A stretch of 48,413 nt of DNA, from the NCBI GenBank assembly GCA_020723855.1, contig DYIB01000012.1, positions 1 to 48,413 of the forward strand, given 5' to 3'. This DNA is from Uliginosibacterium gangwonense (lineage in GTDB: Bacteria > Pseudomonadota > Gammaproteobacteria > Burkholderiales > Rhodocyclaceae). Numbering within the stretch: position 1 is the stretch's first letter; each line of letters starts with the position of its first letter. This document shows, piece after piece, positions 12,331 through 22,594 of this stretch. A model generated the notes under the pieces. The model had not been told where the DNA came from. It did no database searches and saw nothing but the letters and a program-made list of their open reading frames with translations. Both the position numbers and the translations under genes were made by a program.

Positions 12331-12367
12331 TAACGCGGGCGCAGCCCGCGTTAAGGCGCGCAGCGCC
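12331..12367. other. Two further GC-rich hairpins downstream of pstB
   Basis: TAACGCGGGC-GCA-GCCCGCGTTA (12331-12353) is a perfect 10-bp stem. GGCGC-GCA-GCGCC (12355-12367) is a 5-bp stem with the same GCA loop. Both could act with the 19-bp hairpin as a triple barrier at the end of the pst operon. Confidence 0.55.
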
Positions 12368-12388
12368 GGCCGCAGCCACTACCTCACC

Positions 12389-12557
12389 GTTGAACCTGAA
12401 AACCGCACTTAACGCAAAGGCCGCGAAGCAACGCCAAGGACGCAAAGGAAAATCCTGAAGGATGGCCGACACCAAAAAGGTGAGGCTGCGGATCGTTCTT
12501 TGCGGCCTTTGCGTCTTTGCGTCGAAGGCGGTTCCAACTGCGGTTTCAAGGTTGAAC
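12389..12557. repeat. MITE-like imperfect palindrome of 169 bp
   Basis: The ends GTTGAACCTGAAAACCGCA (12389-12407) and TGCGGTTTCAAGGTTGAAC (12539-12557) are inverted repeats matching at 16 of 19 positions. Inside, AACGCAAAGGCCGCGAAG on the left faces CTTTGCGGCCTTTGCGTCTT on the right, so the whole element folds back on itself. The CGCAAAGGC/GACGCAAAGG wording is known from dispersed non-coding repeats in many proteobacteria. The small ORFs in the track here (12462-12647 and reverse) have no coding character. The element and neighbouring hairpins account for most of the 374-bp pstB-tpiA gap. Confidence 0.6.
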
Positions 12558-12620
12558 CTACCACCCGTGACGGAAACCTTTCGCCGCGTCCCCCCAGGAG
12601 TCGCCGGAGGCCCTGTTTCA

Positions 12621-12650
12621 TTGACCCGCGCTCGCGATACACGGTAGAAT
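12621..12650 (+). promoter_or_regulatory. Candidate sigma-70 promoter for tpiA
   Basis: TTGACC (12621-12626) and TAGAAT (12645-12650) are 18 nt apart, each matching five of six consensus positions, 28 nt before the tpiA start. Confidence 0.6.
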
Positions 12651-12677
12651 CGACGGGTTTTATCGGTACGAGATCCC

Positions 12678-13424
12678 ATGCGTCGCAAACTGGTCGCAGG
12701 CAACTGGAAAATGCACGGCAGCCTGGCCGCAAATCAGGCCTTGCTGCGCGAGGTGATTCCTGCCGTGGCTGCACTGGACTGCGAGGTGGCCGTATGCGTG
12801 CCCTTCCCCTATCTGGCCCAGGCGCGCGCGATGCTGGAGGCCACGCCGATCGCCTGGGGTGCGCAGACCGTCAGCGAACACGGGCAGGGGGCCTACACGG
12901 GCGAAGTCAGTGCCGCCATGCTGCTCGACTTCGCCTGCCGCTACGTGATCGTGGGGCATTCCGAGCGGCGCAGCCTGTACGGCGAGAGCGACGCAGTGGT
13001 CGCGGCCAAGTTCGTGGCGGCGGTCAAGGCCGGCCTGACGCCGATTCTGTGCGTCGGCGAGACACTGGCCGAGCGCGAAGCGGGTGTGACGGAAGCCGTC
13101 GTCGCGCGCCAGTTGCAGGCGGTGATCGGCGCGGCGGGAGCGGCGGCCCTGGGGCGGGCGGTGGTGGCCTACGAGCCGGTGTGGGCCATAGGCACCGGGC
13201 GCACCGCAACCCCGCAGCAGGCGCAGGAGGTGCATGCCTTCATCCGCAGCCTGGTCGCCGGGCATGACACGGCCGTGGCCCGGAGCCTGCGCATTCTCTA
13301 CGGCGGCAGCGTGAAGCCGCAGAACGCGGCGGAGTTGTTCGCCATGGCGGACATAGACGGCGGCCTGATCGGCGGCGCTTCCCTGGTGGCGGCCGATTTC
13401 GCGGCGATTTGCGGGGCGGCTTGA
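12678..13424 (+). CDS. tpiA: Triosephosphate isomerase
   Basis: 248 residues, standard length. It interconverts dihydroxyacetone phosphate and glyceraldehyde-3-phosphate. Catalytic residues are visible: Lys in GNWKMHG (residue 11), His in VIVGHSERR and Glu in [12 protein letters not shown]; the phosphate loop is [12 protein letters not shown]. It has its own candidate promoter. secG follows after 31 nt, and the tpiA-secG-tRNA-Leu-nuo order is common in proteobacteria. Confidence 0.98.
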   Translation: MRRKLVAGNWKMHGSLAANQALLREVIPAVAALDCEVAVCVPFPYLAQARAMLEATPIAWGAQTVSEHGQGAYTGEVSAAMLLDFACRYVIVGHSERRSLYGESDAVVAAKFVAAVKAGLTPILCVGETLAEREAGVTEAVVARQLQAVIGAAGAAALGRAVVAYEPVWAIGTGRTATPQQAQEVHAFIRSLVAGHDTAVARSLRILYGGSVKPQNAAELFAMADIDGGLIGGASLVAADFAAICGAA

Positions 13425-13455
13425 GGGCGCCGGCAAAAATTACGGATCGAGATAA

Positions 13456-13836
13456 ATGGAATTCCTGTTTCCCCTGGTGCTGACGCTGCATATCCTGGTC
13501 GGAGTCGCGCTGATCGGCCTCGTGCTGCTGCAGCACGGCAAGGGCGCCGACATGGGCGCCGCCTTCGGCAGCGGTGCCTCCGGCAGCCTGTTCGGCGCGT
13601 CCGGTTCGGCCAACTTCCTGAGCCGCACCACCGCCATCCTCGCCACCGTGTTCTTCATCACCAGTCTCGGCCTGAGCTATCTCGCCTCGAACCGTCCGGC
13701 GGCGCCGGGCAGCGTAATGGATACCGTGAAAACCCAACCGGCGGCGCCTTCTGTGCCCGCTAAAGAGCAGACCGATGCGGCGCCGGCGCCGGCAGCCGCA
13801 GGAACAGATTCCAAGGCGAAAGAAATTCCAAAGTAA
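13456..13836 (+). CDS. secG: Protein-export membrane protein SecG
   Basis: 126 residues. SecG is the small third subunit of the SecYEG translocon and assists SecA-driven export. Two membrane helices ([20 protein letters not shown] and [20 protein letters not shown]) flank the characteristic cytosolic loop [16 protein letters not shown] Pro/Ala/Lys-rich tail follows. It lies 31 nt after tpiA with no terminator between. Confidence 0.95.
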   Translation: MEFLFPLVLTLHILVGVALIGLVLLQHGKGADMGAAFGSGASGSLFGASGSANFLSRTTAILATVFFITSLGLSYLASNRPAAPGSVMDTVKTQPAAPSVPAKEQTDAAPAPAAAGTDSKAKEIPK

Positions 13837-13860
13837 CGGTATTTGTGCAGCGCGAAAAGG

Positions 13861-13866
13861 TATAAT
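13861..13866 (+). promoter_or_regulatory. Candidate -10 box for tRNA-Leu
   Basis: A perfect TATAAT lies 70 nt before the tRNA, followed by a GC-rich discriminator (ACCGCCCGCGC) of the kind seen at stable-RNA promoters. No convincing -35 was found at 16-18 nt upstream. Confidence 0.5.
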
Positions 13867-13935
13867 ACCGCCCGCGCTGCCAGGGGCTGACGCGGTTCAG
13901 TGCAGGTGGTACTGGGCTGGTCCGCTGGTACCCGC

Positions 13936-14020
13936 GCCGACGTGGTGAAATTGGTAGACACGCCGTCTTGAGGGGGCGGTGGCGAAAGCCGTGTGAGTTC
14001 GAGTCTCACCGTCGGCACCA
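13936..14020 (+). tRNA. tRNA-Leu (anticodon GAG)
   Basis: A complete class II cloverleaf of 85 nt with CCA encoded. The acceptor stem is GCCGACG/CGTCGGC with discriminator A. The anticodon stem is CCGTC/GGCGG with loop TTGAGGG, giving anticodon GAG (reads CUC and CUU). The variable arm is long (GGC-GAAA-GCC) and the T arm is GTGAG-TTCGAGT-CTCAC. It sits between secG and nuoA. Confidence 0.97.
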
Positions 14021-14106
14021 AAACATGAATCGGTTTCCGCAGGCTTCGGAAACATGTGCCGCGGCAACGGCCGCGGCGGGCATAACGGCGAAGGCAGCGA
14101 TAGATT

Positions 14107-14481
14107 ATGTTGGAAAACTATTTCCCGGTCCTCCTCTTCGTGCTCGTTGGCCTCGCCTTCGGGTGCGTGCCAATCCTCCTCGGCTGGGTGCTGGGTCCCC
14201 GGCGTCCCGACAGCGAAAAGCTTTCCCCTTACGAATGCGGCTTCGAGGCGTTTGAAGATGCGCGCATGAAGTTCGATGTGCGCTACTACCTGCTCGCCAT
14301 CATCTTCATCCTGTTCGATCTCGAGATCGCTTTCCTCTTCCCCTGGGCGACCGTCATCAAGGAATTCCTGGGTATCGAAACTCTGCGCTGGTTTGGTTTT
14401 ATCGAGATGTTCGTTTTCGTCGGCATCCTCGTGGTCGGCTACATCTACGCGTGGGCCAAGGGCGCGCTTGATTGGGAGTAA
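14107..14481 (+). CDS. nuoA: NADH-quinone oxidoreductase subunit A
   Basis: 124 residues with three membrane helices. NuoA is a membrane-arm subunit next to the quinone site of complex I. The conserved loop [20 protein letters not shown] is the family hallmark, and [13 protein letters not shown] follows in the second helix. It is the first gene of the 14-gene nuo operon, 86 nt after tRNA-Leu, so its transcript may include the tRNA region. nuoB begins 3 nt after its stop. Confidence 0.98.
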   Translation: MLENYFPVLLFVLVGLAFGCVPILLGWVLGPRRPDSEKLSPYECGFEAFEDARMKFDVRYYLLAIIFILFDLEIAFLFPWATVIKEFLGIETLRWFGFIEMFVFVGILVVGYIYAWAKGALDWE

Positions 14482-14484
14482 ACG

Positions 14485-14961
14485 GTGAGTATTGAGGGCG
14501 TACTGCAGGAGGGTTTCGTCACCACCTCCCTGGACAAACTGATCAACTGGACGCGCACGGGCTCCATGTGGCCGATGACCTTCGGCCTCGCCTGCTGTGC
14601 CGTGGAAATGATCCACGCCGGCTGTTCCCGTTACGACCTGGACCGCTTCGGCATCTTTTTCCGCCCCAGCCCGCGCCAGTCGGACGTGATGATCGTCGCC
14701 GGCACCTTGTGCAACAAGATGGCGCCGGCGCTGCGCAAGGTGTACGACCAGATGTCCGAGCCGCGCTGGGTAATCTCCATGGGTTCCTGCGCCAACGGCG
14801 GCGGCTACTATCACTACTCCTACTCGGTGGTGCGCGGCTGCGACCGCATCGTGCCGGTGGACATCTACGTGCCCGGCTGCCCGCCGACGGCCGAGGCGCT
14901 GATCTACGGCATCATCCAGTTGCAGAACAAGATCAAGCGCACCAACACCATCGCCCGCTGA
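14485..14961 (+). CDS. nuoB: NADH-quinone oxidoreductase subunit B (cluster N2)
   Basis: 158 residues, GTG start. NuoB holds the terminal [4Fe-4S] cluster N2 that reduces quinone. Cluster cysteines are visible: the adjacent pair in GLACCAVEM, one in [15 protein letters not shown] and one in [12 protein letters not shown]. The length is that of the short bacterial and mitochondrial form. It lies between nuoA and nuoC. Confidence 0.98.
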   Translation: MSIEGVLQEGFVTTSLDKLINWTRTGSMWPMTFGLACCAVEMIHAGCSRYDLDRFGIFFRPSPRQSDVMIVAGTLCNKMAPALRKVYDQMSEPRWVISMGSCANGGGYYHYSYSVVRGCDRIVPVDIYVPGCPPTAEALIYGIIQLQNKIKRTNTIAR

Positions 14962-14978
14962 CGGGATCGGATACAGAC

Positions 14979-15584
14979 ATGAGCGCCAAGGTGGATACGC
15001 TTTGCCAAAATTTGCAAAACGCTCTGGGTGAACGCATCAAGAGCCTCAAGACCGCGCTGGGCGAGGTCACCATCGAGGTGGATGCCGCCGACTATCTCGC
15101 CGTCGCCACCACCCTGCGCGATGATCCGGAGTTGCGTTTCGAGGAATTGATCGACCTGTGTGGCGTGGATTACTCCACCTACGGTGACGGCACTTGGGAG
15201 GGCAAGCGCTTCGCGGTGGTCAGCCATCTGCTGTCGGTCTCCAGGAACTGGCGGCTGCGCCTGCGCGTGTTCGCGCCGGACGACGAGTTCCCGGTGCTGG
15301 ATTCCGTGATCGGCGTATGGCCCTCGGCGAACTGGTACGAACGCGAGGCCTTCGACCTCTTCGGCATCATGTTCTCCGGCCATAACGACCTGCGCCGCAT
15401 CCTCACCGACTACGGTTTCGTCGGCCATCCGTTCCGCAAGGATTTCCCGATTTCCGGCTACGTGGAGATGCGCTACGACCCGGATCAGGGCCGCGTCGTC
15501 TACCAGCCGGTGACCATCGAGCCGCGCGAGATCACGCCGCGCATCGTCCGCGAAGAGCATTACGGAGACGTCGGCCATGGCTGA
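14979..15584 (+). CDS. nuoC: NADH-quinone oxidoreductase subunit C
   Basis: 201 residues from ATG 14979; the track ORF starting at 14568 is the same frame running through nuoB. NuoC is a peripheral-arm subunit bound to NuoD. Family signatures include [29 protein letters not shown] and [13 protein letters not shown]. It is separate from nuoD, unlike the fused NuoCD of enterics. The last codons overlap the start of a 25-codon mini-ORF that resembles the beginning of nuoD. Confidence 0.98.
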   Translation: MSAKVDTLCQNLQNALGERIKSLKTALGEVTIEVDAADYLAVATTLRDDPELRFEELIDLCGVDYSTYGDGTWEGKRFAVVSHLLSVSRNWRLRLRVFAPDDEFPVLDSVIGVWPSANWYEREAFDLFGIMFSGHNDLRRILTDYGFVGHPFRKDFPISGYVEMRYDPDQGRVVYQPVTIEPREITPRIVREEHYGDVGHG

Positions 15585-15654
15585 GATCAAGAACGACACC
15601 CTCGATTTTGGCTTCGGCCGCGCTGCGCTCACCGAGCTCGAAGAGGTCCGCTAG
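15577..15654 (+). pseudogene. 25-codon ghost copy of the nuoD start
   Basis: ATG at 15577 opens [14 protein letters not shown] and runs 25 codons to a TAG at 15654. The true nuoD start 4 nt later reads [14 protein letters not shown]. Ten of the first twelve residues are identical or conservative, and the DNA is similar too, so this looks like a partial tandem duplication of the nuoD 5' end that has decayed. It overlaps the last codons of nuoC in another frame. It could alternatively be a translated coupling leader. Confidence 0.5.
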
Positions 15655-15657
15655 ATC

Positions 15658-16911
15658 ATGGCCGAGATTCGCAACTACACGCTCAATTTTGGACCGCAGC
15701 ATCCCGCTGCCCACGGCGTTCTGCGCCTGGTGCTGGAGCTGGACGGCGAAGTGATCCAGCGCGCCGATCCGCACATCGGCCTGCTGCATCGCGCCACGGA
15801 GAAGCTGGCGGAGCAGAAGACCTGGATCCAGTCGGTGCCCTACATGGACCGCCTGGACTACGTCTCGATGATGTGCAACGAGCACGCCTACGTCATGGCC
15901 ATCGAGAAGCTGCTGGGAGTCGAGGTACCCCTGCGCGCCCAGTACATCCGCGTGATGTTCGACGAGATCACGCGTATCCTGAACCACCTGCTGAACATCG
16001 GCACCCATGCCCTGGACATCGGCGCCATGGCGATGGTGCTCTACACCTTCCGCGAGCGCGAAGACCTCATGGACGTATACGAGGCGGTGTCCGGCGCGCG
16101 CATGCACGCGGCCTACTACCGGCCGGGCGGCGTGTACCGCGACCTGCCGGACCGCATGCCCCGGTACGAGGTGTCGCTCTACAAGAACGCCGAGACGGTG
16201 CGCCTGCTCAACGAGGCGCGTCAGGGCTCCGTGCTGGATTTCATCGAGGACTTCACCAACCGCTTCCCGCGCTATGTGGACGAGTACGAGACGCTGCTCA
16301 CCGACAACCGCATCTGGAAGCAGCGCACCGTGGGCGTCGGCGTGGTGTCGCCCGAGCGCGCCCTGGCGCTGGGCTTCACCGGCCCCATGCTGCGCGGCTC
16401 TGGGATAGAGTGGGACCTGCGCAAGAAGCAGCCTTATGAAGTCTACGACCGGGTGGAATTCGACATCCCCGTCGGCGTGAACGGCGACTGCTACGACCGC
16501 TACCTGGTGCGCATCGAGGAGATGCGCCAGTCCAACCGCATCATCAAGCAGTGCGTGGACTGGCTGCGCAAGAATCCGGGGCCGGTGATCACCGACAACT
16601 ACAAGGTGGCGCCGCCGCCGCGGGAGCGCATGAAGGCCAATATGGAAGAGCTGATCCACCATTTCAAGCTCTTCACCGAAGGCATCCATGTGCCCGAGGG
16701 CGAAGCCTATGCCGCCGTCGAGCATCCCAAGGGCGAGTTCGGCGTCTACCTGATTTCCGACGGTGCCAACAAGCCCTACCGCATGAAGCTCCGCGCCCCG
16801 GGTTTCGCCCATCTCGCCGCCATGGACGAAATGTCGAAGGGGCACATGATTGCCGATGCCGTGGCCATCATCGGCACCATGGACATCGTGTTCGGCGAAA
16901 TTGACCGATAG
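15658..16911 (+). CDS. nuoD: NADH-quinone oxidoreductase subunit D
   Basis: 417 residues, standard size. NuoD forms the quinone-binding cavity with NuoB. The start motif [14 protein letters not shown] carries the quinone-site histidine, and [12 protein letters not shown] and the C-terminus [10 protein letters not shown] are typical of the family. It follows the mini-ORF by 3 nt. nuoE starts 10 nt after its stop. Confidence 0.98.
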   Translation: MAEIRNYTLNFGPQHPAAHGVLRLVLELDGEVIQRADPHIGLLHRATEKLAEQKTWIQSVPYMDRLDYVSMMCNEHAYVMAIEKLLGVEVPLRAQYIRVMFDEITRILNHLLNIGTHALDIGAMAMVLYTFREREDLMDVYEAVSGARMHAAYYRPGGVYRDLPDRMPRYEVSLYKNAETVRLLNEARQGSVLDFIEDFTNRFPRYVDEYETLLTDNRIWKQRTVGVGVVSPERALALGFTGPMLRGSGIEWDLRKKQPYEVYDRVEFDIPVGVNGDCYDRYLVRIEEMRQSNRIIKQCVDWLRKNPGPVITDNYKVAPPPRERMKANMEELIHHFKLFTEGIHVPEGEAYAAVEHPKGEFGVYLISDGANKPYRMKLRAPGFAHLAAMDEMSKGHMIADAVAIIGTMDIVFGEIDR

Positions 16912-16921
16912 TGAGCTCGAA

Positions 16922-17395
16922 ATGCTGAGCGAAAACGCACTGAAGAGAATCGACCGGGAGATCGCCAAGTATCCGCCCGACCAGAAGCAGTCGGCGGTGA
17001 TGGCGGCGCTCGCCATCGCCCAGATGGAAAAAGGCTGGCTGTCCACCAAGACCATGGAGTTCGTCGCCGACTACCTGGGTATGCCGGCCATCGCGGTCTA
17101 CGAGGTCGCCACCTTCTACAACATGTACGACCTGGCCCCCGTGGGCAAGTACAAGATCACGGTGTGCACCAACCTGCCCTGTGCCCTGTCGGGCGGCGTG
17201 CATGCGGCCGAATATCTCAAGGAGAAGCTGGGCATCGGCTTCAACGAGACCACGACGGACGGTAAGTTCACCCTGAAGGAGGGCGAGTGCATGGGCGCCT
17301 GCGGCGACGCCCCGGTGCTGCTGGTGAACAACGTGCGCATGTGCAGCTTCATGCAGCCGGAGAAAATCGACCAGTTGCTGGCGGAGTGCAAGTGA
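16922..17395 (+). CDS. nuoE: NADH-quinone oxidoreductase subunit E
   Basis: 157 residues from ATG 16922; the track start at 16850 lies in nuoD. NuoE carries the [2Fe-2S] cluster N1a next to the flavin. Its four ligands are Cys-x4-Cys in CTNLPC and Cys-x3-Cys in ECMGACG. The thioredoxin-like fold begins around [11 protein letters not shown]. Its stop shares one base with the nuoF start. Confidence 0.97.
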   Translation: MLSENALKRIDREIAKYPPDQKQSAVMAALAIAQMEKGWLSTKTMEFVADYLGMPAIAVYEVATFYNMYDLAPVGKYKITVCTNLPCALSGGVHAAEYLKEKLGIGFNETTTDGKFTLKEGECMGACGDAPVLLVNNVRMCSFMQPEKIDQLLAECK

Positions 17396-18714
17396 TGAGC
17401 GTGCAAGTCGTGATGGGCGGCACCACCGGCGAGAGCGGCTGGCGGCTGGACGAGTACCTCAAGCGCGGCGGCTACGAGGCGCTGAAGAAGATCCTCAGCG
17501 AGAAGATTCCGCCCGAGAACGTGGTGAACGAGGTCAAGAAGTCGGGCCTGCGCGGCCGCGGCGGTGCCGGCTTCCCCACCGGCCTCAAGTGGAGCTTCAT
17601 GCCGCGCCAGTTCCCCGGCGAGAAGTACGTCGTGTGCAATTCCGACGAGGGCGAGCCGGGCACCTTCAAGGACCGGGACATCCTGCGCTGGAATCCCCAC
17701 AGCGTGATCGAAGGCATGATCATCGCCGGTTATGCCATGGGCTGCCAGCGCGGCTACAACTACATCCACGGCGAGATCTGGGAAATCTACGAGCGCTTCG
17801 AGGAGGCGCTGGACGAGGCACGCCAGGCGGGCTTCCTGGGCAAGAACATCCTGGGCTCGGGCTTCGACTTCGAGTTGTTCGCTCACCATGGCTACGGCGC
17901 CTACATTTGCGGCGAAGAGACCGCCCTGCTGGAGTCCATCGAGGGCAAGAAGGGCCAGCCGCGCTTCAAGCCGCCGTTCCCGGCGAGCTACGGCCTCTAC
18001 GGCAAGCCCACCACCATCAACAACACGGAAACCTTCGCCTCGGTGCCCTACATCATCCGCGAGGGCGGCGAGAAGTTCCTGGAGCTGGGCAAGCCCAACA
18101 ACGGCGGCACCAAGATCTTCTCGGTGTCGGGACACGTGAACAGGCCCGGCAATTACGAGATTCCGTTGGGAACGCCGTTCCACGAGCTGCTGGAAATGGC
18201 GGGCGGCATGCGCGGCGGGCGCAAGCTGAAGGCGGTGATCCCCGGCGGCTCGTCGGCGCCGGTGCTGCCGGCCGACGTGATGATGGCCTGCACCATGGAC
18301 TATGACGCCATCGCCAAGGCGGGATCGATGCTGGGCTCCGGCGCGGTCATCGTCATGGACGAGACCACCTGCATGGTGAAGGCCCTGGAGCGGCTGTCCT
18401 ACTTCTACTTCGAAGAGTCCTGTGGCCAGTGCACGCCCTGCCGCGAAGGCACCGGCTGGCTGTACCGGGTGGTGCATCGTATCGAGAACGGGCAGGGGCG
18501 CAAGGAGGACCTCGATCTGCTGAACAGCGTCACCGACAACATCATGGGCCGCACCATCTGCGCCCTGGGCGACGCTGCCTCGCTGCCGGTGAGGAGCTTC
18601 ATCAAGCATTTCGCAGCCGAGTTCGAATATCACATTGAGCACAGGAAGTGCCTGGTCCCGGTGGACGTGCAGCGCGCGGGCAGCGGGTTCTTCGTAGCGG
18701 AAACCACATGCTAG
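17395..18714 (+). CDS. nuoF: NADH-quinone oxidoreductase subunit F (NADH/FMN site)
   Basis: 439 residues from ATG 17395; the track ORF begins within nuoE. NuoF oxidises NADH through FMN and holds [4Fe-4S] cluster N3. The nucleotide and FMN region is [16 protein letters not shown] and the NADH region is [15 protein letters not shown]. The cluster cysteines are in [13 protein letters not shown], with the fourth in TICALGDAA. It overlaps nuoG by 7 nt. Confidence 0.98.
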   Translation: MSVQVVMGGTTGESGWRLDEYLKRGGYEALKKILSEKIPPENVVNEVKKSGLRGRGGAGFPTGLKWSFMPRQFPGEKYVVCNSDEGEPGTFKDRDILRWNPHSVIEGMIIAGYAMGCQRGYNYIHGEIWEIYERFEEALDEARQAGFLGKNILGSGFDFELFAHHGYGAYICGEETALLESIEGKKGQPRFKPPFPASYGLYGKPTTINNTETFASVPYIIREGGEKFLELGKPNNGGTKIFSVSGHVNRPGNYEIPLGTPFHELLEMAGGMRGGRKLKAVIPGGSSAPVLPADVMMACTMDYDAIAKAGSMLGSGAVIVMDETTCMVKALERLSYFYFEESCGQCTPCREGTGWLYRVVHRIENGQGRKEDLDLLNSVTDNIMGRTICALGDAASLPVRSFIKHFAAEFEYHIEHRKCLVPVDVQRAGSGFFVAETTC

Positions 18715-21050
18715 AAATCGAAATCGACGGCCAGCAGATCCAGGTGCCCGACGGCAGCACCATCATGGATGCCGCCAACAAGATCGGCGCCTTCATTCCC
18801 CATTTCTGCTATCACAAGAAGCTGTCCATCGCCGCCAACTGCCGCATGTGCCTGGTGCAGGTGGAGAAGGCGCCCAAGCCGCTGCCCGCCTGTGCCACGC
18901 CGGTGACCAACGGCATGAAGGTGTGGACCCACTCGGAAGCCGCGGTGAAGGCCCAGAAGGGGGTGATGGAGTTCCTGCTGATCAACCATCCCCTGGACTG
19001 CCCCATCTGCGACCAGGGCGGCGAATGCCAGTTGCAGGACCTGTCGGTGGGCTACGGCGCGCCGGCCTCGCGCTACCAGGAAGAAAAGCGCGTGGTGACC
19101 AACAAGGACATGGGGCCGCTCATCGCCACCGACATGACGCGCTGCATCCACTGCACGCGCTGCGTGCGCTTCACCCAGGAGATCGCCGGCCACATGGAAA
19201 TCGGCCAGGCCTTCCGCGGCGAGCATGCGGAAATCATGCCCTTCATCGAGAAGACGGTGAATTCGGAGCTGTCGGGCAACGTCATCGACCTGTGCCCGGT
19301 GGGCGCGCTCACGTCCAAGCCGTTCCGCTTCTCCGCCCGCACCTGGGAGCTGGCACGCCGCCGCTCCGTGAGTCCCCATGACGGACTGGGCTCCAACCTG
19401 ACGGTGCAGGTGAAGCTCAACAAGGTCTATCGTGTCCTGCCCCTCGAGAACGAAGAGGTGAACGAGTGCTGGCTGTCGGACAAGGACCGTTTCTCCTATG
19501 AAGGGCTGAACTCCGAGGAGCGCCTCACCAAGCCGCTGCTCAAGCAGTGCGGCGAGTGGCGTGAAGTGGAATGGCAGACGGCGCTGGAATTCGTCGCCAC
19601 CGATCTCAAGCGGATCATGGCCGAGCACGGCGCCGCCGCGGTGGGGGCCCTGGCCTCGCCCCATGCCACCCTGGAAGAACTCTATCTGCTGCAGAAACTG
19701 ATGCGCGGCGTGGGCAGCGACAACGTGGATTTCCGCCTGCGCGCAGCCGACTTCGCCCTGGACGGCAAGCTTGCCGGCGCACCCTGGCTGGGCATGAAGA
19801 TCGCCGAAGTACCGCGCCTGGACCGGGTCCTGGTGGTGGGCAGCTTCCTGCGCAAGGACCATCCGCTGCTGGCCCTGCGCCTGCGCCAGGCGGCCAAGCG
19901 CTGCGCCCAGATCAGCGTCATCCATGCCACGGACGATGACCTGCTCATCAATCTGCATGCCAAGGCGATAGTCGCGCCGTCGCAGCTTCCCGCCGCGCTC
20001 GCCCAGGTGGTGAAAGCGGCCGCGGAGCTGAAGGGGAGCGCGCTCGACGCCGGCCTGGCCGGTCGGTTGGCCGCGGTGCAGGTGTCGGACGCGGCGCGCC
20101 GCATGGCCGAGAGCCTGGCCTCCGGCGAGGACGGCGCCGTGTTCCTGGGCAACCTGGCCCAGCAGCATCCGGCGGCGTCCACACTGCACGCCCTGGCCCA
20201 GGAACTGGCGCGTCTCACCGGCGCGCGTTTCGGCTATCTCGGAGAAGCGGCCAACAGCGTGGGCGGCTACATCGCCGGCGCGCTGCCCAAGGGCGGCCTC
20301 AACGCCCGCGCCATGCTGGAGCAGCCGCGCAAGGCCTATTTCGTGCTGAACGCCGAGCCCGAGCTCGACTGCCACAACCCGCAGCGGGCGCTGGCCGCCC
20401 TGAAGGCGGCCGACCTGGTGGTGGCGCTGTCGCCGTTCAAGTCGCGCGCCAGCGAATATGCCCACGTGATCCTGCCCATCGCACCCTTCACCGAGACCTC
20501 GGGCACCTTCATCAACACCGAGGGGCGGGTGCAGAGCTTCAACGCCGTGGTGAAGCCCCTGGGCGAGGCGCGGCCGGCCTGGAAGGTGCTGCGCGTGCTG
20601 GGCAACCTGCTGGACCTGCCCGGCTTCGAGCAGGACAGCTCGGAGCAGGTGCGGGCCGAGATCCTCGGCGGCGGCAGGCCGGCCTTCATCACGGAGCGCC
20701 TGTCCAACGCGGCCCCGGGCCTGTCCGTGAGCTTGGCTGCGGCCGGCAGGCTGGAGCGGGTCACCGAGGTGCCGATCTATTTCGCCGATGCGCTGGTGCG
20801 CCGCGCCTCGTCCCTGCAGCAGACCGCCGACGCGCAGCCGCCGCGGGCGCGCATGAGCGCCGCCACCCTGGCCCAGTGCGGCGTCGCCGCCGGTGACCGG
20901 GTGCGGGTGCGCCAGGGGGCGGGCGAGGCGCTGCTGGAAGCGGTTCTCGACAAGACGGTGCCCGACGGCTGCGTGCGTGTGGCCGCCGCCCATGCGCTGA
21001 CCGCGGCCCTGGGCGACATGGTGGGCGAACTGAGCCTGGAGCGTGCCTGA
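18708..21050 (+). CDS. nuoG: NADH-quinone oxidoreductase subunit G
   Basis: 780 residues from ATG 18708. NuoG carries iron-sulfur clusters of the electron wire: the [2Fe-2S] site ([15 protein letters not shown] plus PLPACATPV), the His/Cys-ligated [4Fe-4S] site ([18 protein letters not shown]) and a further [4Fe-4S] site ([10 protein letters not shown] with [12 protein letters not shown]). A molybdopterin-oxidoreductase-like domain without cofactor follows. It is shorter than the E. coli protein (about 908) and lacks the extra N7 cluster region, as in many betaproteobacteria. Confidence 0.97.
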   Translation: MLEIEIDGQQIQVPDGSTIMDAANKIGAFIPHFCYHKKLSIAANCRMCLVQVEKAPKPLPACATPVTNGMKVWTHSEAAVKAQKGVMEFLLINHPLDCPICDQGGECQLQDLSVGYGAPASRYQEEKRVVTNKDMGPLIATDMTRCIHCTRCVRFTQEIAGHMEIGQAFRGEHAEIMPFIEKTVNSELSGNVIDLCPVGALTSKPFRFSARTWELARRRSVSPHDGLGSNLTVQVKLNKVYRVLPLENEEVNECWLSDKDRFSYEGLNSEERLTKPLLKQCGEWREVEWQTALEFVATDLKRIMAEHGAAAVGALASPHATLEELYLLQKLMRGVGSDNVDFRLRAADFALDGKLAGAPWLGMKIAEVPRLDRVLVVGSFLRKDHPLLALRLRQAAKRCAQISVIHATDDDLLINLHAKAIVAPSQLPAALAQVVKAAAELKGSALDAGLAGRLAAVQVSDAARRMAESLASGEDGAVFLGNLAQQHPAASTLHALAQELARLTGARFGYLGEAANSVGGYIAGALPKGGLNARAMLEQPRKAYFVLNAEPELDCHNPQRALAALKAADLVVALSPFKSRASEYAHVILPIAPFTETSGTFINTEGRVQSFNAVVKPLGEARPAWKVLRVLGNLLDLPGFEQDSSEQVRAEILGGGRPAFITERLSNAAPGLSVSLAAAGRLERVTEVPIYFADALVRRASSLQQTADAQPPRARMSAATLAQCGVAAGDRVRVRQGAGEALLEAVLDKTVPDGCVRVAAAHALTAALGDMVGELSLERA

Positions 21051-22099
21051 TGGATGCCATCCTGCAACCCTTCGAGCAATTCTTCGGCCCGGCCTGGCCG
21101 GCAGTGTGGACCCTGGTCAAGATCGTCCTGATCCTGGCGCCGCTGATGCTGGCCGTGGCCTACCTGACCTACGCCGAGCGCAAGGTCATCGCCTACATGC
21201 ACGTGCGCCTGGGGCCGAACCGGGTCGGGCCGCTGGGGCTGCTGCAGCCCATCGCCGACGGCATCAAGCTGATGCTCAAGGAAGTCATCATTCCCAGCGG
21301 CGCCAACAAGGCCTTGTTCATCTTTGCGCCGATCCTGAGCATGGCGCCGGCCCTGGCGGTGTGGGCCGCCATCCCCTTCGCCGACGGCTGGGTGCTGGCG
21401 AACATCGACGCCGGCCTGCTGTACGTGCTGGCCATCGGCTCCATGGGCGTCTATGGCATCATCATTGCCGGTTGGGCGTCCAACTCCAAGTACGCCTTCC
21501 TGGGCAGCATGCGCTCGGCGGCGCAGATGGTGTCCTACGAGATCGCCATGGGCTTCGGCCTGCTGTCGGTGATCATGGTGTCCCAAAGCCTGAACCTGAG
21601 CGACATCGTGCGCCAGCAGGGCACCGGCTGGTTCGCCGACAAGGGCCTGGGCTTCCTGTCGTGGAACTGGCTGCCGCTGCTGCCGATGATGCTGGTGTAC
21701 TTCATCTCCGGCGTGGCGGAGACCCAGCGCGCGCCCTTCGACGTGGTGGAAGGCGAATCGGAAATCGTCGCCGGTCACATGATCGAATACTCGGGCATGA
21801 CCTTCGCGCTGTTCTTCCTGGCCGAATACGCCAACATGATCCTCATCTCGACCCTGGCGTCGATCATGTTCCTGGGCGGCTGGCTGTCGCCGGTGGGCTT
21901 CCTGCCCGACGGCTTCTTCTGGCTGGCGCTGAAGATCGCCTTCTTCCTGTTCGTGTACTTGTGGATTCGCGCCACCTTCCCGCGCTACCGCTACGACCAG
22001 ATCATGCGCTTGGGCTGGAAGGTGTTCGTGCCGCTGACCCTCGTCTGGGTGCTGGTGGTCGGCGTATGGATGATGTCGCCCTGGAACATCTGGAAATAG
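21050..22099 (+). CDS. nuoH: NADH-quinone oxidoreductase subunit H
   Basis: 349 residues with about eight membrane helices. NuoH connects the quinone cavity to the proton-pumping arm. Family loops are clear: [35 protein letters not shown] and [20 protein letters not shown]. The start overlaps the nuoG stop by one base. Confidence 0.98.
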   Translation: MDAILQPFEQFFGPAWPAVWTLVKIVLILAPLMLAVAYLTYAERKVIAYMHVRLGPNRVGPLGLLQPIADGIKLMLKEVIIPSGANKALFIFAPILSMAPALAVWAAIPFADGWVLANIDAGLLYVLAIGSMGVYGIIIAGWASNSKYAFLGSMRSAAQMVSYEIAMGFGLLSVIMVSQSLNLSDIVRQQGTGWFADKGLGFLSWNWLPLLPMMLVYFISGVAETQRAPFDVVEGESEIVAGHMIEYSGMTFALFFLAEYANMILISTLASIMFLGGWLSPVGFLPDGFFWLALKIAFFLFVYLWIRATFPRYRYDQIMRLGWKVFVPLTLVWVLVVGVWMMSPWNIWK

Positions 22100-22103
22100 G
22101 ATC

Positions 22104-22589
22104 ATGGGTGCAAGAGATTTCCTGAACAGCCTGTTCCTCAAGGAACTCCTCAAGGGCATGGCCCTGACGGGGCGCTATTTCTTCGCGCGCAAGATCACCA
22201 TCCAGTATCCCGAGGAAAAGACGCCCCAGAGCGGTCGCTTCCGCGGCCTGCACGCCCTGCGCCGCTATCCCAACGGCGAGGAGCGCTGCATCGCCTGCAA
22301 GCTGTGCGAGGCGGTGTGCCCGGCCCTGGCCATCACCATCGAGTCGGAGCAGCGCGAGGACGGCTCGCGCCGCACCACGCGCTACGACATCGATCTGACC
22401 AAGTGCATCTTCTGCGGCTTCTGCGAGGAAGCCTGTCCGGTGGATGCCATCGTCGAGACCCGCGTGCTGGAGTACCACGGCGAGAAGCGCGGCGATCTGT
22501 ACTACACCAAGCAGATGCTGCTGGCCAACGGCGACCGCTACGAAGAGCAGATCGCCCGGGACCGGGAAGCGGATGCCAAATATCGGTGA
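22104..22589 (+). CDS. nuoI: NADH-quinone oxidoreductase subunit I
   Basis: 161 residues. NuoI holds the two [4Fe-4S] clusters N6a and N6b that lead to N2. Both ferredoxin motifs are intact: [16 protein letters not shown] and [16 protein letters not shown]. The N-terminal amphipathic segment ([18 protein letters not shown]) anchors it to the membrane. It lies 4 nt after nuoH and 5 nt before nuoJ. Confidence 0.98.
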   Translation: MGARDFLNSLFLKELLKGMALTGRYFFARKITIQYPEEKTPQSGRFRGLHALRRYPNGEERCIACKLCEAVCPALAITIESEQREDGSRRTTRYDIDLTKCIFCGFCEEACPVDAIVETRVLEYHGEKRGDLYYTKQMLLANGDRYEEQIARDREADAKYR

Positions 22590-22594
22590 CGCGC

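Noticed and set aside
12462-12647. Small ORF inside the pst-tpiA gap
   Set aside because: It lies entirely in the palindromic element and mirrors a similar frame on the other strand; it has no coding character.
14979-16911. Fused nuoCD gene
   Set aside because: nuoC ends at 15584 and nuoD has its own start at 15658 in a different frame, with clean ends for both families.
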